64,000 bases of DNA from positions 80,996-144,995 of the forward strand of contig VHIT02000050.1 in NCBI GenBank assembly GCA_009768925.2. The letters run 5' to 3'. Made by a program: the position numbers and the translations under genes. This DNA is from Cryptosporidium bovis (Eukaryota > Apicomplexa > Conoidasida > Eucoccidiorida > Cryptosporidiidae). The notes below the pieces were generated by a model that saw nothing but the letters and a program-made list of their open reading frames with translations, had not been told where the DNA came from and did no database searches. Below, in pieces: positions 47,991 to 57,311 of the stretch. Every line of letters begins with the position of its first letter. Position 1 is the stretch's first letter.

Positions 47991-50900
47991 TCCGTTTTAG
48001 GTATTGTTTGTTGTTTTGAGGACTTTAAGATCGATTTTTTTACTGTTTTTTTTCCCGTGATTCCGGATGATTTTACGACATTCATTTCTTTGGAATTTGA
48101 CTCGTTTTTTGGGAATGCACTTTGTAAACTTGCTTTCTTACTTAATCCAAGTGAATTCTTTGTGCTTCTTTTCTGAATTGAATATTTTGATCTTTTTTCG
48201 ATTAAATTTTTCCTTATTTTATTAAAATCAAGTCTCATATGAATAATGTTTCTTTTTATTATCTCATTTTCAATATTGGTAGAGTAAATTGTTTGTTTTG
48301 GTATTACTTGAATCATTTTTTCATATTTCTCGTTGATTGTATCTGTGGATTCTCTCATCACCCCTTCTTTGATATTTCCATTAATTATATTATTATTACT
48401 TATCCTTAGTAAATTTATACTTCTATTTATATCCTGTAATACATTGCACTCCTTCTCATAGTTTTCCCTTATGGCTTGGAGTATCTTTTCTTCTTTGTTA
48501 TTAAAAATGTAATCGAGTTGAGAAAGATCATTCGTTCCGTAGAAAAGTTTCTGAGGATCTGAACCCTTTTCAATATTTTGGTTTTCTTTCTTTCCTATTA
48601 ACCCCTGCTCTTTTAAAACCAATTCTATTTGTTCTTTTAACGAAACCACTTCGTTGTTGCATTTAATATTTTCAGCACTATCCAGCTTATTTTGTTTTAA
48701 ACTTTCACTAACTACAATATTGTTATTATCTTTTTCTTGTTCACATTTTCTGTTTTTATTCATATGCTTATTTTTATGTTTATGTTTATGTTTACAATGG
48801 TATCTATGGCCACAACCTTTTGAAAACTTAATTAATTTATCACCTCCATAATGATAGTGCTTGTGGTAATGCTTTGGAACATTGTTATTAATATTTTCAT
48901 TTTTTTCTTTTTTGTCATTTATCTCTTTAGACTTTTCTCTCTTGATTTTCATTTCTTCTCTTAGTATATGTAAGGTTATTGGATCGATTTTATTATTTGA
49001 ATTATTGTGTGCGCTGCAAATATGACAAGAACATACAGATGTTTTCATTTCTTTCTCAATTGATTTTGAATACAGATTGTTAGTTATTCTATTAAAGTTG
49101 CGCCTTAACCTGTTTTTCATATACATATCTTCATACTTATCTGTTGAGCTTATTACAAGACTGCTTTCTTTATTTAGATATCTATTTTTATGTACCCTTC
49201 TACTTTCTAATTTATTTTTAGTGGTAAATTGATTTATAGAATTATTTTCCATCAAGCTAATTTTTAGATTTTTATTTGTTGAGTTTACTCTCCCAGTGCT
49301 TTGCCTTTCTATCAATACTTTCAAATCCACGGGATTGTGCATATTCCTACTTAATATTTTTCTCGGAATCTTACTTCTATTTAAAGGTTTTTTAATTATA
49401 TTTCCGCTTCTACTTGATATTCTTTTTTCCATTTTTCTCATTGTTTCAATAGATGAGAAATCAGAGGAGAGTAATTTATCAACTTCTGTTAAGACGTTTT
49501 TCTCTTGCATTTCAGAGCACTCTTTTGTACCAATATTTCTATATTTATTAAATAAACTATCTTTAGAATTATAAAATGGAAATGCATCAATATTATTGTT
49601 TTTATATTCGTCTACAAATGGTTTGATTACCAAAAGCTCTGTGTCACTATTTGTTTTCTCTTCACATACTTTATTATAACATTTTACTGGTTCTTTTTTG
49701 TCAACAGTAAAAAAATGTTGAAATTTATCATACAAATAACTCAATGGCGAAAATATACCATGACCCTCTTCTTTTTCATTACTTTCAATATTATTAAGAG
49801 TAGCCAAATTTGAGTTTTTATGATTCATTTGAATTACTGGAACTTTTAGATGATCCTTCAGTGACAATCTTCTCTTTTGATTTAGTAGTAGATTTTTATT
49901 GAAAGCATTCCGTTGACAGTTTATATCATTTTTTTTTGGCTTAGAATCTTTATTTTCTGTATAACCTTCACCCTCACTACTAGTTCCCTTAACTATAAAG
50001 GGACCATCAATACATTCCTCTAAAGTGAATATTTTCTTTAGCGTCGGTCCTGAGCTTACATGTAATTCAACAACATCACTATCTTTATTCGTTGTAAAAT
50101 TGTTCACATTACTTAATTGGAACCTTTCATCTTTATTGTATTTCATTTCACTGCCTTTCTTGCTTTTCGATTCCTTTATCTTATCTTTACCTTTTATCGT
50201 TTGACTTCGCTTGATCTTCAAAACCTCTTTATTATCGTTTTTTAAACTGTCACCTTTACGCATGTTTATTTGATCATCATCACTATTCAATCCGAGTTTA
50301 CTATTTGAATTTAAATTTTGTATTTGAATAGATTTATTATCATTTTGCTTAAGCATATCTCGATTTAAACATTTTTCATTAATTTTTTTATTTATTACTT
50401 GCAGTTTAGCTTTAAAAACACTCGCTTTGTTATGATCTTCTGGCAATTCAGGTTTATCCTCTTTTTCGAACTTTTGATTTAAATCAGACACCTTTTCTGT
50501 TAATATATTTTCATCATTACGACCGTATGAGCTTTTAAATGAATTGAATTTAGGCTTCTCTTTTTCTATAGATTTTTTACCGATGTCTAGATTCTTTGAA
50601 CTTTGCAACTCTAATCCATTCCCCTTTGAATAGTTATTCTTTTCATCACTTCTTTTACTAATTATACCATTAATTTCTTTAGAAAAAACGCCTTTAATTC
50701 TTAGTTCGGGCTTTGAATTTTTATTCATTGACTGCTTTTTATCATTGCCTAATTTACTTTTATTAATTATATTGTTTTTTTCATTTATAATTTCAGTAAT
50801 TCCATTTTCGTTTAATTTTAAATCATTTAAAGGCATTTCCTTCCTTGAGCATTTTGATAGGGCACCCTTTTCCAACTCCATATTCAATTTGATTATTGGG

Positions 50901-53572
50901 ACAATATCAGTTTCATTATTGTTAAAACTAACTTTTGTCGCGAGTTCTTCTGCTTTAATTTTACCACTTTCTTCCTCTTTTTGAGACTTAATGAATTCCT
51001 GATTTATGCTATCCACTTTAACTGCTTCTGAATTAGATTTTATTTCTATCGACCTATTTTCAAGTCTATTTTTAACTTTTTCTCTTAACTCTTCCTCAAA
51101 TTTTGATTTACTGACATTACCATTTTTCATATTTTTCGTTTTTATTGATTTTTTTGAAATAGAATCCAGTATATTCTTAAACATTGTATTTTGCTTTTCC
51201 TTATCTCTTAGTTCTAATTCAGTTTCGTCTTCATCAATACTCTCATTTTTATCATTAATTTTCATGTTAATTTCTATTTTTTTCTTGCTCAAGAATTCTT
51301 TTTTATTCTCAGATAAATCACCTGCATCTTCAAGAGTTTCGCTACCATTGTCAAAATTCGTTGATCCCTTCGTTTTTGAATTCTTCTTTAGTCTCTGTTC
51401 AACTTTCTGTTTCAACTCTTCCTCAAATGCTAATTCTCCAAGTTTAATATTACTACATTCCTCAGCTATTTCCTTTTCAAGATTTGTATGAACAGAAACT
51501 GGAGTGGCATCAATTTGTTTAAGAACCATAGCAGTTTCAATATTTCTATCAGTTTCTCCCAAGGTGGATTTTTTATTTTCTAGATTCTTATCATCGTCAT
51601 CTTTCGTTCCCTCTATATCTTCACCTTTTATAAATCCGTTTTTTAAATACAATTTACCTATCGTACTTCGTTTAGCGTCTTTAATTTCATTATTAACTTT
51701 TTTTTCATTTAATTCTTCTTTCATCTCATTTTCAACATCCTGTATGTTATTTACCTGTTTCTGTTTATCAATATCGTCATTTTTTATGCTATTTCCCTCC
51801 AAGGTCAGACAATTTACATTTTTCACTCTGCTTTCTGGATCAAATCTACCTTTTTCAACATGTTCATGAATGTCAACTTCATCAGCAATTTTCGATTCAT
51901 TGTGATTTTCCTCATTCACATTTTTACTATCTGCTATATTATTTTTTTGTCTTCTCCCTTCAGTGTCTTCATTTTTTGTGTTTTTTTTAACCAAATTTAC
52001 AGTATTTACATTGTTTGTTTTATTAGAATTACTTGATTCTAATTTATTTTTCAGCTCATTATCACAGTTAATTTTACTCTCTGTAATTTTCACACTTAAG
52101 TTATTGTTATCACTTATATTGTCATTTGGACTACTTTGGTGTTCTATGACATTTATCTCATTTTCGTATTCATTTACCGTATTATTCTCAGCATCTCTAT
52201 CATTTGTTTCATCTAAACTCTTCGACTCTAATTTAATTCTATCATTTATTGTTTCATTTTCAGTAGTATTTCTATCTTTTTCATTTATGTTATATTCTAT
52301 ACTTCCAACGGTCTTTTTAACATATTTGTGTTTGTTATCTGATTCCTCTTGTTGGAATTCGACCTTTATCTCTTTTTTTGTAAGCTCAAGTTCCTTATTT
52401 GCACTACCTATAGGCATTAATTTTAAACTCCGCTTGCTTTTCGTTTTCTCATATTCATTCATTTCGCTCTCTTTTTCATCCATTGTGTTCTGTTTCCCTC
52501 TAAAACCTAAATTGGATTCACTTTCAGCTCGTATAATCGATGATTTCAGAAGGGATACATTTGATAAGTGTATATTGTTTTTTTCATCTTCGTTCCCCTG
52601 TTTTCTATCACCTAATTCCATTTCTAGTGATTTACTTAACTTTTTAATTAATATGTCCTCTATATTATTCGTATCTTTATCTTTCATTTTCTTTAGTGAA
52701 CCTACTGATGCTTTTTGTTCTAAACATAAACTTTCCGTTTTTGAATTAATATCAGTTAATTCATCCCCAGCTTTCTGTTCTGATTTTAGGCTAGTTCTTT
52801 TCCCGTATAGTATTTCCATATTTATACTGGGTTTTTTATTAAAAATTTTCTTTTCTTCAATTTTATCTTTCTTAATTTCCTCAAGTTCTGATTTGTAGTT
52901 TAATAACATATTACCCTCATTGTTACCTTCTAAAGTCACTAAGTTAGTGTTTTTTTTGGAATATGTTTTATTATCTATTGCCTCTAGTTTATCTTTGCCT
53001 TTCGATTTTTTAGTTTCATTTTCGTGAAATTCACTCAATGAATTAAGGGCTGACTTAAGTTTTTTCATCATATTTTTTGAGGATTTGTTTACATTTCTAA
53101 TTAATGATATATTCGGGTTGTTCTTTCCTTCATCTATTAAATTTACCTTCTTGTTTGTATTTGGTATTACAAAGTCATACTTCACTAGATCTTTAAGATA
53201 TTCATCAATATCAATTTGACTATGTGAATGTTCAATACCATAATTGCTTTCGTCGCCATTATCCCACATAACAGGGATCATACTGAAGCATTGATTTTTG
53301 AGCATTCTGTTTTTTATTTGGTTTGTAGCAACATCATCATATTTATTTGAAATTGATTTTGAGTTGATTAACTCCGGTTCCTGTGGCACTGACAAATTAG
53401 ATGTAAGGTTACTTGAAGAACCGCTTGAAAAGTGGTTAAATTCGTCAGTACCAAATAAGTTATTCATTCTAGATTTTGATTCTTCATCATTAAATAATTC
53501 CTTCAACATCTCCAATTTTAATGGAGGTAATTTTCTTTCGCTTTTTGAATTCTCAGAAGCATCCTGAATCAT
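46439..53572 (-). CDS. 2377-residue low-complexity protein with repeated WFSxWFGG-type C-terminus
   Basis: A single exon of over 7 kb. Most of the protein is Lys/Glu/Asn-rich and disordered. Near residues 1500-1625 there is a Cys/His stretch (CSCHICSAH) and a His/Lys-rich run. The last 530 residues (46439..47990) hold nine short units of the type SWFSGWFGG, separated by Pro/Thr-rich linkers (TPPPPPTPAP and TTPAPPPTP); the last unit ends the protein as SSWFSGFGW. No signal peptide or membrane helix. A duplicated block FEEELKQKVEQRLKKN / FEEELREKVKNRLENR lies near residues 718-735 and 825-842. No family recognised; likely lineage-specific. Coding status is supported by the uninterrupted frame, repeats and strong composition. 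Confidence 0.85.
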   Translation of the reverse strand: MIQDASENSKSERKLPPLKLEMLKELFNDEESKSRMNNLFGTDEFNHFSSGSSSNLTSNLSVPQEPELINSKSISNKYDDVATNQIKNRMLKNQCFSMIPVMWDNGDESNYGIEHSHSQIDIDEYLKDLVKYDFVIPNTNKKVNLIDEGKNNPNISLIRNVNKSSKNMMKKLKSALNSLSEFHENETKKSKGKDKLEAIDNKTYSKKNTNLVTLEGNNEGNMLLNYKSELEEIKKDKIEEKKIFNKKPSINMEILYGKRTSLKSEQKAGDELTDINSKTESLCLEQKASVGSLKKMKDKDTNNIEDILIKKLSKSLEMELGDRKQGNEDEKNNIHLSNVSLLKSSIIRAESESNLGFRGKQNTMDEKESEMNEYEKTKSKRSLKLMPIGSANKELELTKKEIKVEFQQEESDNKHKYVKKTVGSIEYNINEKDRNTTENETINDRIKLESKSLDETNDRDAENNTVNEYENEINVIEHQSSPNDNISDNNNLSVKITESKINCDNELKNKLESSNSNKTNNVNTVNLVKKNTKNEDTEGRRQKNNIADSKNVNEENHNESKIADEVDIHEHVEKGRFDPESRVKNVNCLTLEGNSIKNDDIDKQKQVNNIQDVENEMKEELNEKKVNNEIKDAKRSTIGKLYLKNGFIKGEDIEGTKDDDDKNLENKKSTLGETDRNIETAMVLKQIDATPVSVHTNLEKEIAEECSNIKLGELAFEEELKQKVEQRLKKNSKTKGSTNFDNGSETLEDAGDLSENKKEFLSKKKIEINMKINDKNESIDEDETELELRDKEKQNTMFKNILDSISKKSIKTKNMKNGNVSKSKFEEELREKVKNRLENRSIEIKSNSEAVKVDSINQEFIKSQKEEESGKIKAEELATKVSFNNNETDIVPIIKLNMELEKGALSKCSRKEMPLNDLKLNENGITEIINEKNNIINKSKLGNDKKQSMNKNSKPELRIKGVFSKEINGIISKRSDEKNNYSKGNGLELQSSKNLDIGKKSIEKEKPKFNSFKSSYGRNDENILTEKVSDLNQKFEKEDKPELPEDHNKASVFKAKLQVINKKINEKCLNRDMLKQNDNKSIQIQNLNSNSKLGLNSDDDQINMRKGDSLKNDNKEVLKIKRSQTIKGKDKIKESKSKKGSEMKYNKDERFQLSNVNNFTTNKDSDVVELHVSSGPTLKKIFTLEECIDGPFIVKGTSSEGEGYTENKDSKPKKNDINCQRNAFNKNLLLNQKRRLSLKDHLKVPVIQMNHKNSNLATLNNIESNEKEEGHGIFSPLSYLYDKFQHFFTVDKKEPVKCYNKVCEEKTNSDTELLVIKPFVDEYKNNNIDAFPFYNSKDSLFNKYRNIGTKECSEMQEKNVLTEVDKLLSSDFSSIETMRKMEKRISSRSGNIIKKPLNRSKIPRKILSRNMHNPVDLKVLIERQSTGRVNSTNKNLKISLMENNSINQFTTKNKLESRRVHKNRYLNKESSLVISSTDKYEDMYMKNRLRRNFNRITNNLYSKSIEKEMKTSVCSCHICSAHNNSNNKIDPITLHILREEMKIKREKSKEINDKKEKNENINNNVPKHYHKHYHYGGDKLIKFSKGCGHRYHCKHKHKHKNKHMNKNRKCEQEKDNNNIVVSESLKQNKLDSAENIKCNNEVVSLKEQIELVLKEQGLIGKKENQNIEKGSDPQKLFYGTNDLSQLDYIFNNKEEKILQAIRENYEKECNVLQDINRSINLLRISNNNIINGNIKEGVMRESTDTINEKYEKMIQVIPKQTIYSTNIENEIIKRNIIHMRLDFNKIRKNLIEKRSKYSIQKRSTKNSLGLSKKASLQSAFPKNESNSKEMNVVKSSGITGKKTVKKSILKSSKQQTIPKTEGTPTSWFSGWFGSNNTEEKPKEIIDENSDQCNNSISCDSDAKATKATSNGNDLMTRQDLDNDEIHNKQTPEENNEEKGTFWSWFGDFGKPEKVETSNKTPKETQKSISKTNQQKLKRKNSNKLSKQQFSPPPPTPTPAPKSKPEEQSWFSSWFGGAAETPPPPPPTPAPTTPTTSPKNKPKHKKGGIKKPPPLKPVNDTPNITPNHSVKANNTKKADPISLKHAPPPPTPTEVSWFSSLFGGGTNADKNEASNINSETNEILEVEQDIKDVEGNNAISTENTVKKTDLEKIPSIKVTPAVDNISVNMDAQESKQEEVSFFSSWFGGTSETTPAPPPTPLNNTPEKVQEQPQEGVSWFSSWFTTTPVENSPQGTRQPSPKNEECKTSTTLQPNTDPNKQTEQSQTNQDFPSQVTNCNQTQCENTLITPEESATVPENSPDQNKESAESSWFSGWFGGGTETTPAPPPTPTAESTQQPAINASSLFGWFDGGSSNTPPPTPNAGTLPEGSSWFSGFGW

Positions 53573-53862
53573 CTCAAAAGTGAATTAAAGCAATAAAATG
53601 TTATTAAAACACTATATGATCTTCATTCGTAGTTGTTAAATTTATATTATTTTAATTTCTTAGTTCTTTGATTCGTATTAAATCAACATGCCTTTTTATT
53701 ATTAAAAGAAATACTTAAAATCACTCAGATGAGAAAATAATATCATTAAAACACAAATCTTATTTTGTGTAAATAACTTCATATCTAATTTTTAGTTGAA
53801 ATTTGCATTTAGATTTAAACTATTTAAGCATTAAACACACATGCACCTTTGACCATCGCATG

Positions 53863-53872
53863 TTCCCGCCAA
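53863..53872 (-). promoter_or_regulatory. E2F consensus TTGGCGGGAA upstream of the giant orphan
   Basis: Minus-strand TTGGCGGGAA matches the classical E2F site (TTTGGCGGGAA) at all but the first T. It is about 290 bases before the giant orphan's start. Function inferred. Confidence 0.5.
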
Positions 53873-54140
53873 GAGATTAATTGCAGTTCTAAATAAATGT
53901 TTTCAAAATTTAAGTATTAATATGGTTCATCTAAAAGAATTTTAAGGCGAAATTCAAAATTTTAATTGTAAAAAACTTGTATTAATTACGGAAAATGTAA
54001 TGAATAGACATTATTTTCCTACAAGCAAGTCATTAGATAAAATAATAGCACCAAAGTCTTGATAAAAAAAAGTAACAATTCCAACTCTAATAAGTAAAGC
54101 AATTAATTATCAGCACAAATTTAAAACTCAATAGATACTT

Positions 54141-54149
54141 TTTGGCGAT
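54141..54149 (+). promoter_or_regulatory. TTTTTGGCG element upstream of CPBP protease
   Basis: TTTTTGGCG, a partial E2F-type match, lies 138 bases before the CPBP start. Weaker than the 53863 site; function inferred. Confidence 0.3.
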
Positions 54150-54286
54150 TAGTTTTAGAATTTAATCTGCTTATTGTTTCATATGAATCTTTTCTTCGCA
54201 GAAGTATAGAAACAAAACGTGAGAAATGTAAATTGATTCCTGAACTTGAGAAAAAGAGAGAATAATAAATGATAAATATACTATAA

Positions 54287-55114
54287 ATGTATTTTAGAAG
54301 AATTGGAATTATAAAAGTACTTTTGGTTGGGTTTTTACCATCGATTAATGCAATAATTTGGATGCATATATTTTCGAAAGGCTGGGTTGCAATGTATTCG
54401 ATGCATACAATATGCATGATAATAATTCCCACAATTTTGTATGGTTCTTATTTTAAATCGAGAATATCAGACTTTTTTAGTGAAATAAGAACTAATATTA
54501 GTTTATTAAAATTACTATGTATAACACTCTTAATTAGTGTTTTGGGTCTTTTAGCTGCGAGCTTCCTAAAATTGTTTTTGAATTTTCAGTTCCTTAAGGA
54601 AATCGTAACAACAGCAAAAAATGGTTTGATTTACCAGGGGATAATCGAGTTTGATAAAAGAAAAGCGAATTTATATACAATTACATCGTTTGTTTATTTT
54701 TGTACAGTAAATCCAGTGATGGAGGAACTATTTTGGAGATTTTTCATCGCAAACGAATTAACCTGTGGAAGCAATGGGCACGAAAGAATGTCATACGAAC
54801 AAGGTGAGCAAAAGCACTGTTGCAACCCAGGCGATTTTATGGACCTAAGTGAAATAGAAAATGGAATAGTCTATCAAAATATAGAAAACAAAGAATACAA
54901 AAGAATAATTAGTTCACTTCTGTATTCACTATATCACTATTTTGTGGTTTCAAGCATAACCACAAATACATTGGCACTATTAGGAACAATTTCATTGGTT
55001 TTTATCGGAAGGTTCCTAATTTATGTGTACGAAAGACACAGCATAATATACTCTATCTACATTCACATAGGACTAGATATAGTCGTAGTCATCTATTTGT
55101 TAATATTAGTTTGA
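54287..55114 (+). CDS. CPBP-family intramembrane protease (CaaX-protease-like)
   Basis: 275 residues, with hydrophobic helices near 11-30, 36-52, 75-100, 130-142, 208-222, 226-240 and 256-275. The CPBP (Abi/Rce1) metal and catalytic motif pattern is complete: Glu146-Glu147-x-x-x-Arg151 in MEELFWR, His217 in LYSLYHYF, and His260-x-x-x-Asp264 in HIGLD. A soluble loop of about 50 residues (155-205) lies between motif 1 and motif 2. Family members cleave after prenylated Cys or have regulatory roles; in eukaryotes the main one is Rce1 on the ER, which trims CaaX proteins. The HxxxD in place of HxxxN is a known variation in the family, but I cannot say Rce1 with confidence. Confidence 0.75.
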   Translation: MYFRRIGIIKVLLVGFLPSINAIIWMHIFSKGWVAMYSMHTICMIIIPTILYGSYFKSRISDFFSEIRTNISLLKLLCITLLISVLGLLAASFLKLFLNFQFLKEIVTTAKNGLIYQGIIEFDKRKANLYTITSFVYFCTVNPVMEELFWRFFIANELTCGSNGHERMSYEQGEQKHCCNPGDFMDLSEIENGIVYQNIENKEYKRIISSLLYSLYHYFVVSSITTNTLALLGTISLVFIGRFLIYVYERHSIIYSIYIHIGLDIVVVIYLLILV

Positions 55115-55184
55115 TAAAACCAAGTTACGCAACGAAGAAACCATGGAATAATCGATAAACTTAATGAAACCCAATATTTTAAAT

Positions 55185-56525
55185 CTAGTTGATTCTTGGA
55201 GTAGGTCTCCTAAAGTTCTCACCCGCAAATACACACTTGTCACCGAGCTCTTCTTCAATTCTCATAAGTTGGTTGTATTTAGCGACACGTTCGCTTCTGC
55301 ATGGAGCACCGGTTTTTAACTGACCAGTTCCGAGCCCTACAGTTAAATCTGCAATAAACGTGTCCTCCGTTTCACCCGATCTATGCGAAACCTGAATTCC
55401 CCATCCAAATGATCTTGCGAGTTCAAAAGCTGCAATTGCCTCGGTAACAGTACCGATTTGATTAACCTTGAGCAATAATGCATTACACGCACCTTTTTCT
55501 TTCCCGATTGCAAGTCGACTCATGTTTGTGACAAATAAGTCGTCTCCCATTATTTGAACACTTGCTCCAACTTGCTTCGTTAGTGATGCATATGCATCGT
55601 AGTCGTCTTGATCAAATGGATCTTCGATACTGGCGATGTTGTATTTTGAACAAATATCTACCCACATGTTTGTTAGCTGTTCACTTGAGAGGTAGTTACT
55701 CGAATCTTTTGATTTAAAGCTAAGATTATAGCATTTCTTGTCCTCAACGAACATTTCTGAAGCAGCAGGGTCCAAGGAAATTTTTACCTTCCCTGTATAA
55801 CCACAAAGGTCAATGGCCTCGGTGATAAGATCGAGTGCCTCTTTCGGAGTTGAAATATCTGGGGCAAAACCACCCTCGTCACCAATATTAGTGGCACTTA
55901 ATCCATACTTCTTCTTGATTACTGACTTCAATGTATGATATACTTCAGCACCATATCTCAATGCCTCCTTGAAATTTGGTGCTCCTACCGGAAAGATCAT
56001 AAATTCCTGCGGAGCCAGTGCGTTTCCGGCATGCTTACCACCATTCAAAACATTGAATGATGGAACTGGCATGACAAACCTATCAGTTGAGTTTCCAGCG
56101 AGTTCTGCAATATATTTGTAAAGTGGAACACCTTTTGCTGCTGCACCGGCTCTTGCCAATGCAAAGGAAACAGCAGTAGTAGCATTTGCTCCAAGGACAG
56201 ACTTTGTAAAACCATAGTCATTTTTGCTCCCATCCAATTGTTCAGTCATCAAAACATCGAGTTCTCTCTGCTTTGTTGGATCTTTTCCAATGAATGCAGG
56301 TGCAATAATATTGTTTACATTATCTACAGCTTTTTGAACACCCTTACCCAAATATCTTTTCGGATCCCCATCTCTGAGTTCTTTCGCTTCATAAATTCCA
56401 GTTGAAGCACCAGATGGACAACATGCCCTGAATATGCCTTTTTCAGTTGTAATTTCAGCTTCCACTGTTGGATTACCTCTTGAATCCAAGACTTCACGGG
56501 CCTTAACTGCTAAAATAGATGACAT
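55185..56525 (-). CDS. Enolase
   Basis: 446 residues from [20 protein letters not shown] (an in-frame Met nine codons upstream, at 56552, is not in the family's usual N-terminus). Active-site blocks are intact: [68 protein letters not shown] and GQLKTGAP. A five-residue insert, DYGFT in [17 protein letters not shown], sits at the same place as the EWGWS-type insert of plant and Plasmodium enolases but with different residues. Enolase makes phosphoenolpyruvate in the cytosolic glycolysis on which these parasites depend. The codons and GC content are richer than in the neighbours, typical of high expression. The CPBP stop lies 70 bases away, converging. Confidence 0.98.
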   Translation of the reverse strand: MSSILAVKAREVLDSRGNPTVEAEITTEKGIFRACCPSGASTGIYEAKELRDGDPKRYLGKGVQKAVDNVNNIIAPAFIGKDPTKQRELDVLMTEQLDGSKNDYGFTKSVLGANATTAVSFALARAGAAAKGVPLYKYIAELAGNSTDRFVMPVPSFNVLNGGKHAGNALAPQEFMIFPVGAPNFKEALRYGAEVYHTLKSVIKKKYGLSATNIGDEGGFAPDISTPKEALDLITEAIDLCGYTGKVKISLDPAASEMFVEDKKCYNLSFKSKDSSNYLSSEQLTNMWVDICSKYNIASIEDPFDQDDYDAYASLTKQVGASVQIMGDDLFVTNMSRLAIGKEKGACNALLLKVNQIGTVTEAIAAFELARSFGWGIQVSHRSGETEDTFIADLTVGLGTGQLKTGAPCRSERVAKYNQLMRIEEELGDKCVFAGENFRRPTPRIN

Positions 56526-56948
56526 ACTAATATCGAAAGAATAAAAATTCAACCTTTTTTAACTATTTGCGACTAAAATAGGTTTAAATTGTAAACAGAA
56601 CAATTCAACTCAATTTAAGGAGACATGAAATCAAGATATGTTTTTTTCCAGATTGGATATTTCTCCCCCCCCCTCTCCCGAACATGCTGTGTACGAAATA
56701 GAGCTAGTGTGTAGGCGCCCAGGTACTGCCTGTGCAAGCAGAACTAGATTGCGGAGTGCATACCGCCATCTGGGAATCATTAATCAAAATAATTCATATG
56801 GAAAGTAATCGAGGAGGATAACAAATTTAACATAGGCGAAGAGATAATACTTAAATAGTAAAAGGGTATTTAACTACTTGTTATATTTAATAGACCAAAT
56901 GTCTCTAATCCATATCAATGGCTATTATTTACTGTTTCATATTCTCAA
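56526..56948. other. Enolase upstream region with GC-rich patch
   Basis: 423 bases up to the APH-like gene's stop. The plus strand holds nine C in a row at 56665..56673 and a relatively GC-rich stretch to 56775, with GGCGCC at 56714..56719 and TACCGCCAT at 56761..56769 (reverse of the GGCGGTA motif). This is the most GC-rich spacer in the window. Confidence 0.6.
56665..56769 (-). promoter_or_regulatory. G-run and GGCGCC/GGCGGTA cluster upstream of enolase
   Basis: On the enolase sense strand: ATGGCGGTA (56761..56769), GGCGCC (56714..56719) and nine G in a row (56665..56673), 140-245 bases before the start. A candidate core regulatory region for a highly expressed gene; inferred. Confidence 0.45.
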
Positions 56949-57311
56949 TTAGAAATCATGTTGATAAACTGTCGGTCTAATCATTTGTCTTCCTATCTGT
57001 CCAATCCATTCTTCCTTTTCAATTGGATTTTCCGCTATTAAGAAGAAAACTCTGTTGGGGGTGTCAACCCTAAACGCATTTTCTCTGTTTGTGTCTTCGT
57101 CAGCGGATCTCACCGTTAAACACTCTGACAGTTTCAAGGATTCTGTTGGAGAAGCCAAATTACCACTATCTTTAAAGCTAGCTAGATAGTTCCTTGTCAA
57201 GACAAACCATCTTCTACGCCAATCTTTAAGAAAACGACTCTGCTTATATAACCACCCCTGTTTCACAATCTCCTCTGGTCTAATTATTAATTGTGAGTTT
57301 CCTAAAAACAT
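56949..57311 (-). CDS. APH-like PH-domain protein (5' end uncertain)
   Basis: The open frame gives 120 residues with one PH domain (about 14-112): KQGWLYKQSRFLKDWRRRWFVLT at the start, ENAFRVDTPNRVFFLIA and EKEEWIGQIGRQM at the end. The family of acylated PH-domain proteins (APH) in apicomplexans senses phosphatidic acid on micronemes and begins Met-Gly with nearby Cys or Ser for myristoylation. Here the first codons read MFLGNSQ, and TTTTTAG right before GAAAC looks like a splice acceptor: with a preceding exon ending ATGG the product would begin Met-Gly-Asn-Ser. I found no such exon in the 345 bases upstream, so the start is open. The PH identification is strong; the APH assignment is probable. 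Confidence 0.75.
   Translation of the reverse strand: MFLGNSQLIIRPEEIVKQGWLYKQSRFLKDWRRRWFVLTRNYLASFKDSGNLASPTESLKLSECLTVRSADEDTNRENAFRVDTPNRVFFLIAENPIEKEEWIGQIGRQMIRPTVYQHDF

Larger units (their letters stand above)
53573..54286. other. Divergent spacer between the giant orphan and the CPBP protease
   Basis: 714 bases, AT-rich. It includes an E2F-like TTGGCGGGAA at 53863..53872 (minus strand) and TTTTTGGCG at 54141..54149. No gene recognised. Confidence 0.5.

Noticed and set aside
51963-52898. 311-codon plus-strand ORF opposite the giant orphan
   Set aside because: It mirrors the Lys/Asn/Glu-rich sense frame, giving a Phe/Ser/Leu-rich shadow; other long plus-strand ORFs there have the same origin.
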